Assembly (NCBI RefSeq): GCF_003987395.1 | Contig: NZ_PIPT01000012.1 | Span: 1-51,278, forward strand | DNA from: Pseudidiomarina aquimaris | Lineage (GTDB): Bacteria; Pseudomonadota; Gammaproteobacteria; Enterobacterales; Alteromonadaceae | DNA length: 51,278 nucleotides | Direction: 5' to 3' | Shown: positions 27,499 through 35,701 of the stretch, piece by piece | Numbering within the stretch: the stretch's first letter is position 1 | Layout: each line of letters begins with the position of its first letter | The notes under the pieces: generated by a model | Database searches by the model: none | What the model was told of the DNA's origin: nothing | What the model saw: only the letters and a program-made list of their open reading frames with translations | Made by a program: the position numbers and the translations under genes

Positions 27499-28027
27499 GA
27501 CACATGCGGGACAGGCGTTGTTAGAGAGCTTGCTGGTGCTAACCCTGCTCGCGGTTCTCTTGCAGGTACTCTTCGAAACGATCGCGCCGTTACATAACCA
27601 GCAAATGAGCCGCATCGAAATGGCACGTGAGGCGCTATGGCGCTGGCAGCCCAGCGCTGTGGAGGAGAGCAGTGAGGGGTATGCATTTGCCAAACGTGCA
27701 AAGGTCGTATTGGCTCCGCTCAAAGCTCTAACAGGGTTAAACCTTGCGCAAGAAAACCTGCGGACGATTAACGCTGATAGTGACTACGCGCCCATGGCAC
27801 GTATTACCGATACTTGGTCGCCCCAAGCGACCGCAGAATTATATTCGCGTCCAGCGCAACTGACGCCGTTTTCGCGTTTGCAAGAGTTGGGGGTGGGAGA
27901 AGTTCAGGACTTTATCAGTTGGCTGCACTTTACCGAGGAATTTGACTCAGAAAGTCTCAAATTTGGCCATGTGGCAATTGATGCGACACCGTCTGAGTTG
28001 CCCTGTCAGCGAGGGACACGATGTTAG
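27485..28027 (+). CDS. TadE-like prepilin-family protein
   Basis: 180 residues. The N-terminus reads THAGQALLESLLVLTLLAVL: a basic/polar leader, G9|Q10 cleavage site, glutamate at +5 (E14), and a 20-residue hydrophobic helix. That is the arrangement of TadE/TadF minor pilins. The C-terminal 140 residues are soluble and unrecognised. Overlaps the preceding gene by 14 bp and the next by 7 bp. Confidence 0.6.
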   Translation: MQVSKTHAGQALLESLLVLTLLAVLLQVLFETIAPLHNQQMSRIEMAREALWRWQPSAVEESSEGYAFAKRAKVVLAPLKALTGLNLAQENLRTINADSDYAPMARITDTWSPQATAELYSRPAQLTPFSRLQELGVGEVQDFISWLHFTEEFDSESLKFGHVAIDATPSELPCQRGTRC

Positions 28028-28515
28028 GCAACGAGCTTCCGGCGGAATGGAATGCATTAGAGTGGGCGGTGCAAGCCACAGTGACTCACTGGCAGTTAGC
28101 CGTGAAACATCCTCCACAATTGGAAGTCCTCGGCTGTCAGGTGAGCCGATGGATGCCGCACTTTTCTTGGTGCGAGTCAGGGGAAAGCTTATGGTTACTG
28201 CAACAGCTAAACGACGTGTATTGGCTAAGTGAATTTCGTCATGCTCCGACAAAGGAGCTGCCAGCAACAAGCAATTGGCGTGGACTAAGGCTGCAACGCT
28301 TTAGTGCACAGGGACAAATCATCGAAGTTCATCACAGTCCACATCATCCTCAACAACTAGAGAGTTTTCTTAAGCTGCGCCACCCGCTGCGCAAGCCAAA
28401 AATGATGGAGCTAAGCCATGGAAGGTTTTATATGTCGCTGCAGAATCCTACTGAAGAGGTCTTTATCTACCAGCGTGCCGAGGGGACACTCTTGGTTAGT
28501 GCTAAACAGAAGTAA
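28021..28515 (+). CDS. Unrecognised soluble protein in the Tad locus
   Basis: 164 residues, rich in Trp, His and Gln, with no signal peptide or membrane segment. I do not recognise the family. It overlaps both neighbours (7 bp with the TadE-like gene, 17 bp with the small prepilin-like gene), so it is certainly part of the operon. It may be a cytoplasmic assembly factor in the position where other Tad loci carry different genes. The start is the ATG at 28021; there is no strong ribosome binding site, consistent with coupling. Confidence 0.6.
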   Translation: MLGNELPAEWNALEWAVQATVTHWQLAVKHPPQLEVLGCQVSRWMPHFSWCESGESLWLLQQLNDVYWLSEFRHAPTKELPATSNWRGLRLQRFSAQGQIIEVHHSPHHPQQLESFLKLRHPLRKPKMMELSHGRFYMSLQNPTEEVFIYQRAEGTLLVSAKQK

Positions 28516-28696
28516 CCAAGGCCAAGCCAACGTCGAAGTGCTAGTGGTGGCGCTAGGTTTATTTGCAATTATCTTAGTTCCGGTGACCGCGGAAGAGCAA
28601 ACGGTACTTGAGCTCATCGAGCTGATAGTGACCTCGTGGATGTTTATTTTCTCGGTTACTTGGCAGCAGTTCTTGCTGCATCCTTGGGCTGCATAG
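28499..28696 (+). CDS. Small prepilin-like protein of the Tad locus
   Basis: With a GTG start at 28499 the product is 65 residues: an 8-residue leader MLNRSNQG, a G8|Q9 cleavage site, Glu at +5 (E13), then a hydrophobic helix (VLVVALGLFAIILVPV) and a second hydrophobic stretch at the C-terminus. The same frame is open upstream to an ATG at 28418, but that would place a long arginine-rich segment before the leader and overlap the preceding gene by almost 100 bp. It may be a second Flp-like pilin or a TadF-like minor subunit. The start is uncertain. Confidence 0.55.
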   Translation: MLNRSNQGQANVEVLVVALGLFAIILVPVTAEEQTVLELIELIVTSWMFIFSVTWQQFLLHPWAA

Positions 28697-28698
28697 TT

Positions 28699-29439
28699 AT
28701 GGCGCGACTGTCACTGAACACGATGAAGTTGCGCTGGCGCTTCATTATTCTCGGCTTGGTTGTTGTCGCTCTGCTAACCGCTAGCTATCAACTCGTCCAA
28801 AAGTATTTGGCGCAACAATCACAAGAGCTGGAACAGCGTATCGACGCCGAAATGGAGTGGGTATTGGTGTTTAGCCAAGACCTAGACGCGGGTGCGGTAA
28901 TTGGCTTGGAGCACTTACAACAACGTAAATTTCCACCTGCGTATATCAGTGACGACTGGCTAAGGCCAAATGACGCAATGGCGGTGGTGGGAAATAGTGT
29001 TGAGAACTTTGTTAGTGCTGGAGAACCAGTGATTTTGGGGCACTTAGGAAAGGTACGGAGAAGCTCCTTTAGTGATCGACTGGCACCAGGCGAGTATGCG
29101 GTTACGGCCACTGTTGGTATTGAACAAGTTCATCATGGTTTGCTTGCCGTAGGCAATCGCGTGAGCCTGGTGGCCGGCGGCTTTAGCGGCGCAGCACTAC
29201 GTATGCTTACCGATATTGAAGTTTTAGCGCTTGATCAGCAGCAAAGTGATGCTGTTGGTGGAAAGCTCGCCGTTACGGCGACATTTCGGCTTCGCGCAGA
29301 ACAAGCAATCGAATTCGAGCAGTTGCGACAATCGGGGTTTGCGGTTTGGTTGCAGCATCCCGAATCAGAATACCGTGCATTAAGTGAATTTTCTGCACCT
29401 CTTCTTTTTGTTATCTCAAAGCAGGGAGCGCATCGATGA
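28699..29439 (+). CDS. cpaB: Flp pilus assembly protein CpaB/RcpC
   Basis: 246 residues with one N-terminal membrane helix (about 13-30) and a periplasmic part with a SAF domain (VLVFSQDLDAGAVIGLEHLQQ). A second domain follows (GEYAVTATVGIEQVHHGLL...GNRVSLVAGG), the standard RcpC/CpaB layout. RcpC works with the secretin at the outer membrane and stabilises pilus formation. The ATG at 28699 lies 3 bp after the previous stop; a second ATG at 28723 is possible. The stop overlaps the secretin start by 4 bp. Confidence 0.85.
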   Translation: MARLSLNTMKLRWRFIILGLVVVALLTASYQLVQKYLAQQSQELEQRIDAEMEWVLVFSQDLDAGAVIGLEHLQQRKFPPAYISDDWLRPNDAMAVVGNSVENFVSAGEPVILGHLGKVRRSSFSDRLAPGEYAVTATVGIEQVHHGLLAVGNRVSLVAGGFSGAALRMLTDIEVLALDQQQSDAVGGKLAVTATFRLRAEQAIEFEQLRQSGFAVWLQHPESEYRALSEFSAPLLFVISKQGAHR

Positions 29440-30647
29440 TAATGTCATTTTGGGGAATCGCCTTTTGGGCTCAAACCTTAGCGCAAGAAATGCCGATTCA
29501 GTTACAACTGGGAGAGTCTTATGTACTCGAACCATCGGGAATTGAGGAAATTGTCGTTACCACGCCAGAAGTGCTGGGCTACCAATTATTGCCAAGTGGT
29601 GCGGTAGTCATCACTGGCACTCAGCAGGGCAGTGCCGAAGTATTTCTATTCACTGCAGGAAAGCTTGAGCAGCGTTATCAGTTCAAAGTGCAAGCGCCCC
29701 CTAATCGGCAATTGCAGCTCGAGTTATCGACTTTGCAACGGCAGTACCCACAACTGCAAGTTACCCGTGAAGCAGAGCAGTTTACGCGATTATCGGGGCA
29801 ATTGCCGCTCGACGCGCAGGTTAAGCTTCACAAGCTCTTGGAGAAGTTCCCAAGTTTAGGCTCGCAAATAGAGTGGCTACCCACTGCTCCTGAGCCCATG
29901 TTGGTTTTAGAGGTGCGCATTGCTGAAGTAAAACGCTCATTTGCGCGTCATATCGGGGTTCGCTGGCCGGGGCACATCAATGGCCCACTCATTGAAGACA
30001 TGGGGAATTGGTTGCACCTCCCACTCAGTGCCCAAGCAACATTAGATATTATGGAGCGAGAGGGACATGCTCGCTTGTTGGCCAAACCTACATTAACAAC
30101 CCAAAGTGGTGGCACCGCCAACTTTCTTGTAGGGGGAGAGTTTCCTGTTCCGCAAGTGCTCGCTGATGGGCTGCAGGATGTCAGTTTTCGCCCGTACGGG
30201 ATCCAACTGGAAATCGCTCCAAAGTTAGCCGCCCAAGGTTATGTTAGTGCCGAATTGGTGGCTGAATTGAGCTCAATCGATCCTGCCACGGCGGTCAACG
30301 GAGTGCCTGGCTTACTCAGTCGCCGGGTTGCGTCGACATTAACATTACCGCTGGGCGAAACCTTGGTTCTGTCTGGTTTGATGCAACATGAACAGGCGCG
30401 GCAAGCAGATAGGTTTCCAGGGCTACACGCTTTGCCAATACTAGGGGCTCTTTTCTCGTCAACCCAGTTTCGTGCTGCAGAAACCGATTTGGTAATCATG
30501 GTTACCCCTCGCTTAGCACGCTTACAAAGTGAGGAGCACGCCGATCTAGCCAAACGAACAGAACCGCAAGCGAACTTCCAACGTGCCGTTGGGTGTGTTG
30601 GGTTACTTGAGCCGTTTCAGGAGTTGGGAGGGGGGTCGAATGATTAA
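29436..30647 (+). CDS. cpaC: Tad secretin CpaC/RcpA
   Basis: Outer-membrane channel for the Flp pilus. 403 residues with a signal peptide (about 1-16, ending AQTLAQ). An N-terminal pilus-secretin domain follows (LQLGESYVLEPSGIEEIVV...), then a BON-like linker (about 85-145) and the type II/III secretin domain (about 155-350). The secretin motifs RLLAKPTLTTQSGGTANFLVGGE (quoted in part) and LVIMVTPRL near the end are clear. It overlaps the downstream ATPase gene by 8 bp. Confidence 0.9.
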   Translation: MIMSFWGIAFWAQTLAQEMPIQLQLGESYVLEPSGIEEIVVTTPEVLGYQLLPSGAVVITGTQQGSAEVFLFTAGKLEQRYQFKVQAPPNRQLQLELSTLQRQYPQLQVTREAEQFTRLSGQLPLDAQVKLHKLLEKFPSLGSQIEWLPTAPEPMLVLEVRIAEVKRSFARHIGVRWPGHINGPLIEDMGNWLHLPLSAQATLDIMEREGHARLLAKPTLTTQSGGTANFLVGGEFPVPQVLADGLQDVSFRPYGIQLEIAPKLAAQGYVSAELVAELSSIDPATAVNGVPGLLSRRVASTLTLPLGETLVLSGLMQHEQARQADRFPGLHALPILGALFSSTQFRAAETDLVIMVTPRLARLQSEEHADLAKRTEPQANFQRAVGCVGLLEPFQELGGGSND

Positions 30648-31827
30648 AAAAAGCCAACTGATCCACACACTCAGGCAGCAGATACAGCGCATCACTTTAC
30701 AGCGAGAGTTCCCGAATAACGAGAGTTTACGCAGCTATGCGGTCGATTTCTTGTCGGCCTATTTAACACAGCAAAATGGCCACCAGAACAGTCACGAGCA
30801 AAGCATAATCGTCAACGAGGTCATTGAAGAGTGCATGGGCTTTGGTCCGCTGAGTCCATTATTGGCAGATGATTCGATTAGCGAAATAATGGTCAACCAT
30901 TACGCAGCGGTGTTTATTGAGCGCAGCGGCCACTTGCAAGCTACCTCGGTGCGTTTTGCAAGCGAAGCAGAGCTACTGCAAGTCATCGAGCGTATGGTGT
31001 TGCCGTTGGGGCGTCGTATCGATAACGCTCAGCCAATGGTCGATGCACGACTACCAGATGGCTCCCGAGTCAATGCCGTAATAGCGCCGTTGGCACTTCG
31101 TGGCGCCTGCTTAACTATCCGAAAGTTTTCCCGTAAAGCTCTAACCTTTGCTGAGTTGCAAGCAAATGGGGCACTGACCGTTGCAGCGACGGATTACCTC
31201 AAAACTATCGTTGCGAAGCGCAGGAACATCTTGGTGATCGGTGGTACCGGAACCGGTAAGACGACATTCCTTAATTTGTTAGCGAGTGAGATCCCTGCTG
31301 AACAGCGGCTGATAACTATCGAGGATGCTGCCGAGCTGAAATTAAATCATGCCAACTTGATTAGTCTTGAGGCGCGTCCGGCAAATGCAGAAGGAAGCGG
31401 TCAGATAACCATTCGTGACTTATTAATTAATGCGCTGCGTATGCGGCCCGATCGTATCATTATCGGTGAGTGCCGCGGCGCCGAGGCGCTCGATATGCTG
31501 CAAGCAATGAATACAGGGCACGAAGGTTCGTTAACTACCTTACATGCAAATAGTCCGCGTGAAGGACTTCAGCGCTTAGAAATAATGGTAATGCTGGCTG
31601 GCTTTGAGCTGCCGCTGTTGGCTATTCGTCAGCAAATCGCTAGTGCTATCGAGGTTATTGTGCATGTCGCGCGTCGTCCGGATGGTATGCGCATTGTAAA
31701 TGCTATCAGTGAAGTTGTCGGAATTGAATCATTGACCTATCAAGTAAGCCCGCTTTTTGAGCGTAAACAGAATGTCTTAGAGGCGACCGGAATTCGCTCT
31801 GAATGGGTAAATGATTATGGCTATTGA
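30640..31827 (+). CDS. tadA: Tad pilus assembly ATPase TadA/CpaF
   Basis: Secretion ATPase that powers Flp pilus assembly. 395 residues from the ATG at 30640, which follows a G-rich ribosome binding site (GGGAGGGGGG). The N-terminal domain is about 1-180. Walker A is GGTGTGKTT (201-209), the Asp box is ITIEDAAEL, Walker B is RIIIGECRG, and the His box [10 protein letters not shown] is typical of CpaF. In other Tad loci tadZ/cpaE precedes this gene; here it directly follows the secretin. Overlaps tadB by 17 bp. Confidence 0.95.
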   Translation: MIKKSQLIHTLRQQIQRITLQREFPNNESLRSYAVDFLSAYLTQQNGHQNSHEQSIIVNEVIEECMGFGPLSPLLADDSISEIMVNHYAAVFIERSGHLQATSVRFASEAELLQVIERMVLPLGRRIDNAQPMVDARLPDGSRVNAVIAPLALRGACLTIRKFSRKALTFAELQANGALTVAATDYLKTIVAKRRNILVIGGTGTGKTTFLNLLASEIPAEQRLITIEDAAELKLNHANLISLEARPANAEGSGQITIRDLLINALRMRPDRIIIGECRGAEALDMLQAMNTGHEGSLTTLHANSPREGLQRLEIMVMLAGFELPLLAIRQQIASAIEVIVHVARRPDGMRIVNAISEVVGIESLTYQVSPLFERKQNVLEATGIRSEWVNDYGY

Positions 31828-32680
31828 GGGTTGGCTCGTCGCCTGTGTGCTTACCGTAACAGCAGCCATCATTCTTGGTGTGTTGGTTTGGGCTGGCTTT
31901 GTTATCTATCGCGATGGGCGACCACAGATCGAACAGCGCGCAGAAGCTTCTCTGGCAGTATTTTTAGTGTTCTTACCGATGTGGCAATTTTGGTACGGTG
32001 TGGCCTTGCTAGCATTACTGGTAGCGTTGTTCGTTTTTGCCGTTACCCATGATTGGCGCTGGGTTGTGGTGAGCCTTATTGTGACCTTGGGTGCTTTACC
32101 GATGCTCAGAAGCGTTCTGCACAAGAGGCGTACTGAGCGTATTGAACGACAACTTCCCGAGGCACTTCGGTTACTCGCTAATAGTTTGCAAGCTGGCATG
32201 AGTTTGGCGTCAGCCTTAGCGCTTACCGCCCAACAAATTCAGCCGCCACTAGCTACCGAATTGTCTGTGATTGTCCAGCGTCAACGCACCGGCGAGTCAC
32301 TTGAGCTAGCCTTCGCTGACTTGCAGCGCAGAGCGAACAGTTCAATCGTGCAGTTCTTTGGTTTTATTATCCTTATGAGTGTTAAGCACGGCGGTCAACA
32401 GGCCGATGTTCTCTCTCGTATGGCTGTGGCAATTCAACAGCAACACTATGCCCAACAGAGAGTTCTAAGTTTATCTGCGCAAGCAAGGATGCAAGGTCGC
32501 GTCATGTTCTTCTTGCCGATTGGGCTTTTTTTAGCATTAAAGGTGGTGCACCAAGATACGACCGAAATATTGCTTACAACTGGGGCTGGACAAATCCTAT
32601 TACTGATTTGTGCATGCTTAATGGGGGCTGGCTTTTTTCTTACCCGACGAATTCTGGGGCAGTTTCATGTCAACGACTAG
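31811..32680 (+). CDS. tadB: Tad inner-membrane protein TadB
   Basis: 289 residues with two hydrophobic segments near the start (about 8-30 and 45-95). A cytoplasmic GspF/T2SSF domain follows (LPEALRLLANSLQAGMSLASAL), then two further membrane segments at the C-terminus (about 230-280). Forms, with TadC, the inner-membrane platform engaged by the TadA ATPase. Overlaps tadA by 17 bp and tadC by 14 bp. Confidence 0.9.
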   Translation: MIMAIEGWLVACVLTVTAAIILGVLVWAGFVIYRDGRPQIEQRAEASLAVFLVFLPMWQFWYGVALLALLVALFVFAVTHDWRWVVVSLIVTLGALPMLRSVLHKRRTERIERQLPEALRLLANSLQAGMSLASALALTAQQIQPPLATELSVIVQRQRTGESLELAFADLQRRANSSIVQFFGFIILMSVKHGGQQADVLSRMAVAIQQQHYAQQRVLSLSAQARMQGRVMFFLPIGLFLALKVVHQDTTEILLTTGAGQILLLICACLMGAGFFLTRRILGQFHVND

Positions 32681-33455
32681 TTTGAACTTGGGCTTACTCG
32701 TAGGTGCTTTAGCCGGGGTTTTATACATTACTCTAAACTTACTAGTACAAAGTGCCTTGCCCTATTTGCAGACCGGGATAATGCGAGCTCTGCACAAGAT
32801 GCCGCCACGTCTGCAGCACCGCATAGAAAATGCCGCGAGGCAAACAGGTGAAGCGCAAGAAACTGCGATATTTGTCATGGAGCAAGGGGCCATGGCAATG
32901 ACTCTTGTTACCAGCTTGGTCCTACCTTTGCCGGCTTGGGTCAGTTGGGTGGTTTTCACGTTAATTCTGGTGAAAATTCTCCGCGCTCGATTAGCCCGAC
33001 GGCTTTTCGTTCGGCGCTTTGAAAAGCAGTGGCCAAACTGTCTTGATATGCTAGCAATGTTGATGCGCTCAGGGCTCTCTTTTTCAGCCGCTTTACATGC
33101 ACTTGCGCAGCTTCCTAGCTCCTCGATTGCGCTACGCCAATTACGTCAGTTACACCAACAGTTACATGCTGGAGTCGCAATGGAGGAGGCATTTACGGCG
33201 ATGAAAGTGCGCATACCTAGCGCAGCGTTTACGTCCTTCACGGCGGCTGTGATGCAAGCACGGATGAGTGGCTCTGGGCTAACTAAAACGCTGATGCTCC
33301 AAGCCGAACAAACTCGCAATGAACAGCAGTTAGCAGCGGAGAAGTTTGCCCAAGAAGTGGGGGTAAAACTATTACTACCGCTAGTGACCTGTTTTTTCCC
33401 AGTCACTTTCTTACTGATCATTGGGCCCATTTTTATAGGTTACTTTCAGTCTTAA
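32667..33455 (+). CDS. tadC: Tad inner-membrane protein TadC
   Basis: 262 residues, second T2SSF-family platform protein: N-terminal membrane helix (about 8-30), two more around 77-105, the GspF-like domain (WPNCLDMLAMLMRSGLSFSAAL), and a last membrane helix (VKLLLPLVTCFFPVTFLL) at the C-terminus. Follows tadB with a 14-bp overlap. The following gene starts 22 bp after the stop. Confidence 0.9.
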   Translation: MSTTSLNLGLLVGALAGVLYITLNLLVQSALPYLQTGIMRALHKMPPRLQHRIENAARQTGEAQETAIFVMEQGAMAMTLVTSLVLPLPAWVSWVVFTLILVKILRARLARRLFVRRFEKQWPNCLDMLAMLMRSGLSFSAALHALAQLPSSSIALRQLRQLHQQLHAGVAMEEAFTAMKVRIPSAAFTSFTAAVMQARMSGSGLTKTLMLQAEQTRNEQQLAAEKFAQEVGVKLLLPLVTCFFPVTFLLIIGPIFIGYFQS

Positions 33456-33477
33456 ACAAGCATAAGGAAAATGCACG

Positions 33478-33855
33478 ATGAAATACGGACGTTTATTACT
33501 GCATCCTGAACAATTTTGTCTTTGGCATGAAGTTCATGTTTTGACAAGCTTCCCGCAACGCCTCGTCGGTTTACTGACGCAACGCGGGTTGCCCCGCGGT
33601 CATGCGTACTGGTTTCCGAGTTGTTCCGCGGTACATAGCTGGGGCATGCATTTTGCGCTGGATATCATTGGTCTCGATAGACAGCAACGGATCGTTGAAA
33701 TCCGTCGAAACGTCCAGCCAAGTTCAGTGCTGCGGTTAAAAGGAGTGAGCTCCATCATTGAGTGTGAAGCGGGCTACCCGTACCCACTTGAGTCAATGTG
33801 TGGCCGGCGCGTTACTTTTGAAGAGCGGGAGGTAGGCTATGAAGGCGTCATTTAA
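33478..33855 (+). CDS. DUF192-family protein
   Basis: 125 residues with the DUF192 pattern: RLVGLLTQRGLPRGHAYWF, then C-x2-VHSWGMHFALDIIGLD, and ending in a CEAG-type motif. The typical DUF192 signal peptide is lacking. DUF192 proteins have no settled function. It lies inside the Tad operon between tadC and a tadD-like gene, overlapping the latter by 17 bp, so a role in pilus biogenesis is possible. Preceded by AAGGAAAA. Confidence 0.75.
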   Translation: MKYGRLLLHPEQFCLWHEVHVLTSFPQRLVGLLTQRGLPRGHAYWFPSCSAVHSWGMHFALDIIGLDRQQRIVEIRRNVQPSSVLRLKGVSSIIECEAGYPYPLESMCGRRVTFEEREVGYEGVI

Positions 33856-34321
33856 ACTATTGTTAGCGCTAAGCTTTTCCTCTTTTTCGTATTCTTGCGC
33901 AAGCACCAATAGCGCAGACGCTCAACCCATCAGCGCAACATCAGAGTCAACGCGCGAGGTCGCCATGCGCGCTTATGCCGAGGGGGACTTTCATCTAGCC
34001 GAGGGGCTCCTACGAACGCTTGCAGAAGCACCGGTGTACGACCCGCAAGCTCCTTGTTTTTTGGGCGCAATTCACTATCGTCAGCATGCTTACCAAGCGG
34101 CGCTACGCCGTTTTGAGGAATGCCGCAACCATTTCCCCGAGCGCGCCGAGATTTGGTTTAACACAGCGGCAACGCATTTGCGCCTAGCTACCGAAGCGCT
34201 ATTGACCGGGCGCAGTTATCAAAACAATCCTAGTGCCGCAAACGGCGTACACCAGCAATACGAACGCTTATTGCAGGCGTTAATGGAGCTGCAGCGTGTT
34301 CACACCAAAGAGGTACGTTAA
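33839..34321 (+). CDS. TadD-like TPR lipoprotein
   Basis: 160 residues. The N-terminal signal MKASFKLLLALSFSSFSYSC resembles a lipoprotein signal, though the lipobox (FSYSC) is imperfect. TPR-like helices follow (VAMRAYAEGDFHLAEGLLRTL; LGAIHYRQHAYQAALRRFEEC; AEIWFNTAATHLRLA, in order). TadD in other loci is a TPR lipoprotein that supports secretin assembly, and this gene lies in the tadBC-tadD position. Shorter than usual (TadD about 250). Confidence 0.6.
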   Translation: MKASFKLLLALSFSSFSYSCASTNSADAQPISATSESTREVAMRAYAEGDFHLAEGLLRTLAEAPVYDPQAPCFLGAIHYRQHAYQAALRRFEECRNHFPERAEIWFNTAATHLRLATEALLTGRSYQNNPSAANGVHQQYERLLQALMELQRVHTKEVR

Positions 34322-34322
34322 A

Positions 34323-35063
34323 ATGACGACGAAATATAGCGGGTTTGTGTTGCCCATTGTCGTCTTGCTCATCAGTATTCTGGGACTTGCATTAGGTGTG
34401 CTGCAGTTCTCCACGGCAGAAGACCGCGCCCAACGGCAACACCGTGAATTAGTAGCGGAGCTTTTATTTTGGCACAAAGCGCTTGTGGCCTTTGCCTTTT
34501 ATCAAGACCGTGGCATGAGCAGCTTTAATGAGCTTCTTACTTTTTATGACCTTGAGAAGCCAGAGATTCAGCTCTTGAACGGCGAGGTCGTAACATTCAA
34601 CAATATACCGGCGTTTGACAGTACTGTTGATTTAAGAATTTCGAATTTACCTGAGGAATTGGTGGCGTTCTATCAGCAGTCCTATCCTACAGGGATTAGC
34701 GTCGATCGTTCTGGGGGGCTTATACTTGCGCCGAAGGCCATCGATGATTGGGCGTTCACACAAAGCTTAATCAGACGGGAGCCGGCAGCGCGAGCTGAAT
34801 TTTACACTGATTTGGACTTTAACCAACGGAGTTTCGACGCTGTAGGTGGAGTCTATATGGAAATGCTAAGTGCACAGCAGGCTGCATTTAACGATGTGAG
34901 CTATGTAACTGAGAGTTTCATTAGTTCGAGCGAAACCGATCGTTTGAAGTTAACGTCCGCTAGGGTTGGCAGTGTTGATCTAAAGGCATTAGTGGAACAA
35001 ATCGTTGTTTTAGAAACACAGCTCGGCCCATGCTTAGACGCTATGGGCCCGTGTCACAACTAA
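34323..35063 (+). CDS. Unrecognised membrane-anchored protein closing the Tad locus
   Basis: 246 residues with one N-terminal hydrophobic helix after a short leader (MTTKYSGFVLPIVVLLISIL), then a soluble domain with two cysteines near the end (GPCLDAMGPC). The G|FVLP start recalls PilX/GspK-type minor pilins that lack Glu5. It begins 1 bp after the tadD-like gene, so it belongs to the operon. Its last 4 bases overlap the convergent mrpG gene. A start at 34296 is possible but lies within the previous gene. Confidence 0.55.
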   Translation: MTTKYSGFVLPIVVLLISILGLALGVLQFSTAEDRAQRQHRELVAELLFWHKALVAFAFYQDRGMSSFNELLTFYDLEKPEIQLLNGEVVTFNNIPAFDSTVDLRISNLPEELVAFYQQSYPTGISVDRSGGLILAPKAIDDWAFTQSLIRREPAARAEFYTDLDFNQRSFDAVGGVYMEMLSAQQAAFNDVSYVTESFISSSETDRLKLTSARVGSVDLKALVEQIVVLETQLGPCLDAMGPCHN

Positions 35064-35422
35064 TCATCCTTATCACTATATTGCTCAGGCTTGGCGCGAA
35101 AGTCGCGGGTATTTTTCGACAACTCTAGCTCCAGGTGTAATCCAGCTTTGGCCAAAAGGTGCGCACTAATGGGCGCGGTCAGGAAAAGGAAAATAGCAAT
35201 TAACAGCTCATGGAAGCTCAGCCCATCGGTGAGTGAGAAGTACAACATGGAACCGATGATCACACCACCAACACCAAGCGTCGTATTTTTAGTGGGGGCA
35301 TGCAGACGTGCCATAAAGTCAGGTAAACGTAATAATCCTAGGGAGCCAATGAACGCAAAGCTGGCGCCCAAGATAATGAAGAATGAGATAAGCCAATCGG
35401 CCCATACAGGTAACTCGGTCAT
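35060..35422 (-). CDS. mrpG: Mrp cation/proton antiporter subunit G
   Basis: 120 residues, three hydrophobic segments, with the MrpG/MnhG pattern GSLGLLRLPDFMARLHAPTKNTTLGV. Last gene of the six-gene Mrp operon; a 9-bp gap separates it from mrpF. The acidic, charged tail (about 95-120) is cytoplasmic. Ends 4 bp inside the converging last gene of the Tad locus, so the two operons share a 3' boundary with no separate terminator visible. Confidence 0.93.
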   Translation of the reverse strand: MTELPVWADWLISFFIILGASFAFIGSLGLLRLPDFMARLHAPTKNTTLGVGGVIIGSMLYFSLTDGLSFHELLIAIFLFLTAPISAHLLAKAGLHLELELSKNTRDFRAKPEQYSDKDD

Positions 35423-35431
35423 GCTAGTCTC

Positions 35432-35701
35432 CTACTCAATAAGATCGCCGCGGAGAAGAAATTTTGCTGCCGCAATAGTGCCAATGAAGCCAAGCATGGC
35501 AATCAGCAACGCAGCTTCAAAATAAAACGCCGTGTTGTGCCAGATACCGAGCAAAATCAGTAAGGCCAAAGAATTAATGTAGATCGTATCGAGGGTAAGA
35601 ATGCGATCGGGCAGACTCGGCCCGCGGATCAGCCGAATGATATTCATCAGCAGCGCTAAGCTGAACAAGCCAAAGGCGGCTTGTAGTGCGTAAGTTAGCA
35701 T
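35432..35701 (-). CDS. mrpF: Mrp antiporter subunit F
   Basis: 89 residues with three membrane helices. The pattern IRLIRGPSLPDRILTLDTIY is diagnostic of MrpF/MnhF. Overlaps mrpE by 7 bp and lies 9 bp from mrpG. Confidence 0.93.
   Translation of the reverse strand: MLTYALQAAFGLFSLALLMNIIRLIRGPSLPDRILTLDTIYINSLALLILLGIWHNTAFYFEAALLIAMLGFIGTIAAAKFLLRGDLIE

Noticed and set aside
25997-35063. Tad locus as a recently acquired island
   Set aside because: No integrase, tRNA insertion site, flanking repeats or clear base-composition shift is visible. The locus is convergent with mrp and tightly packed like native operons.
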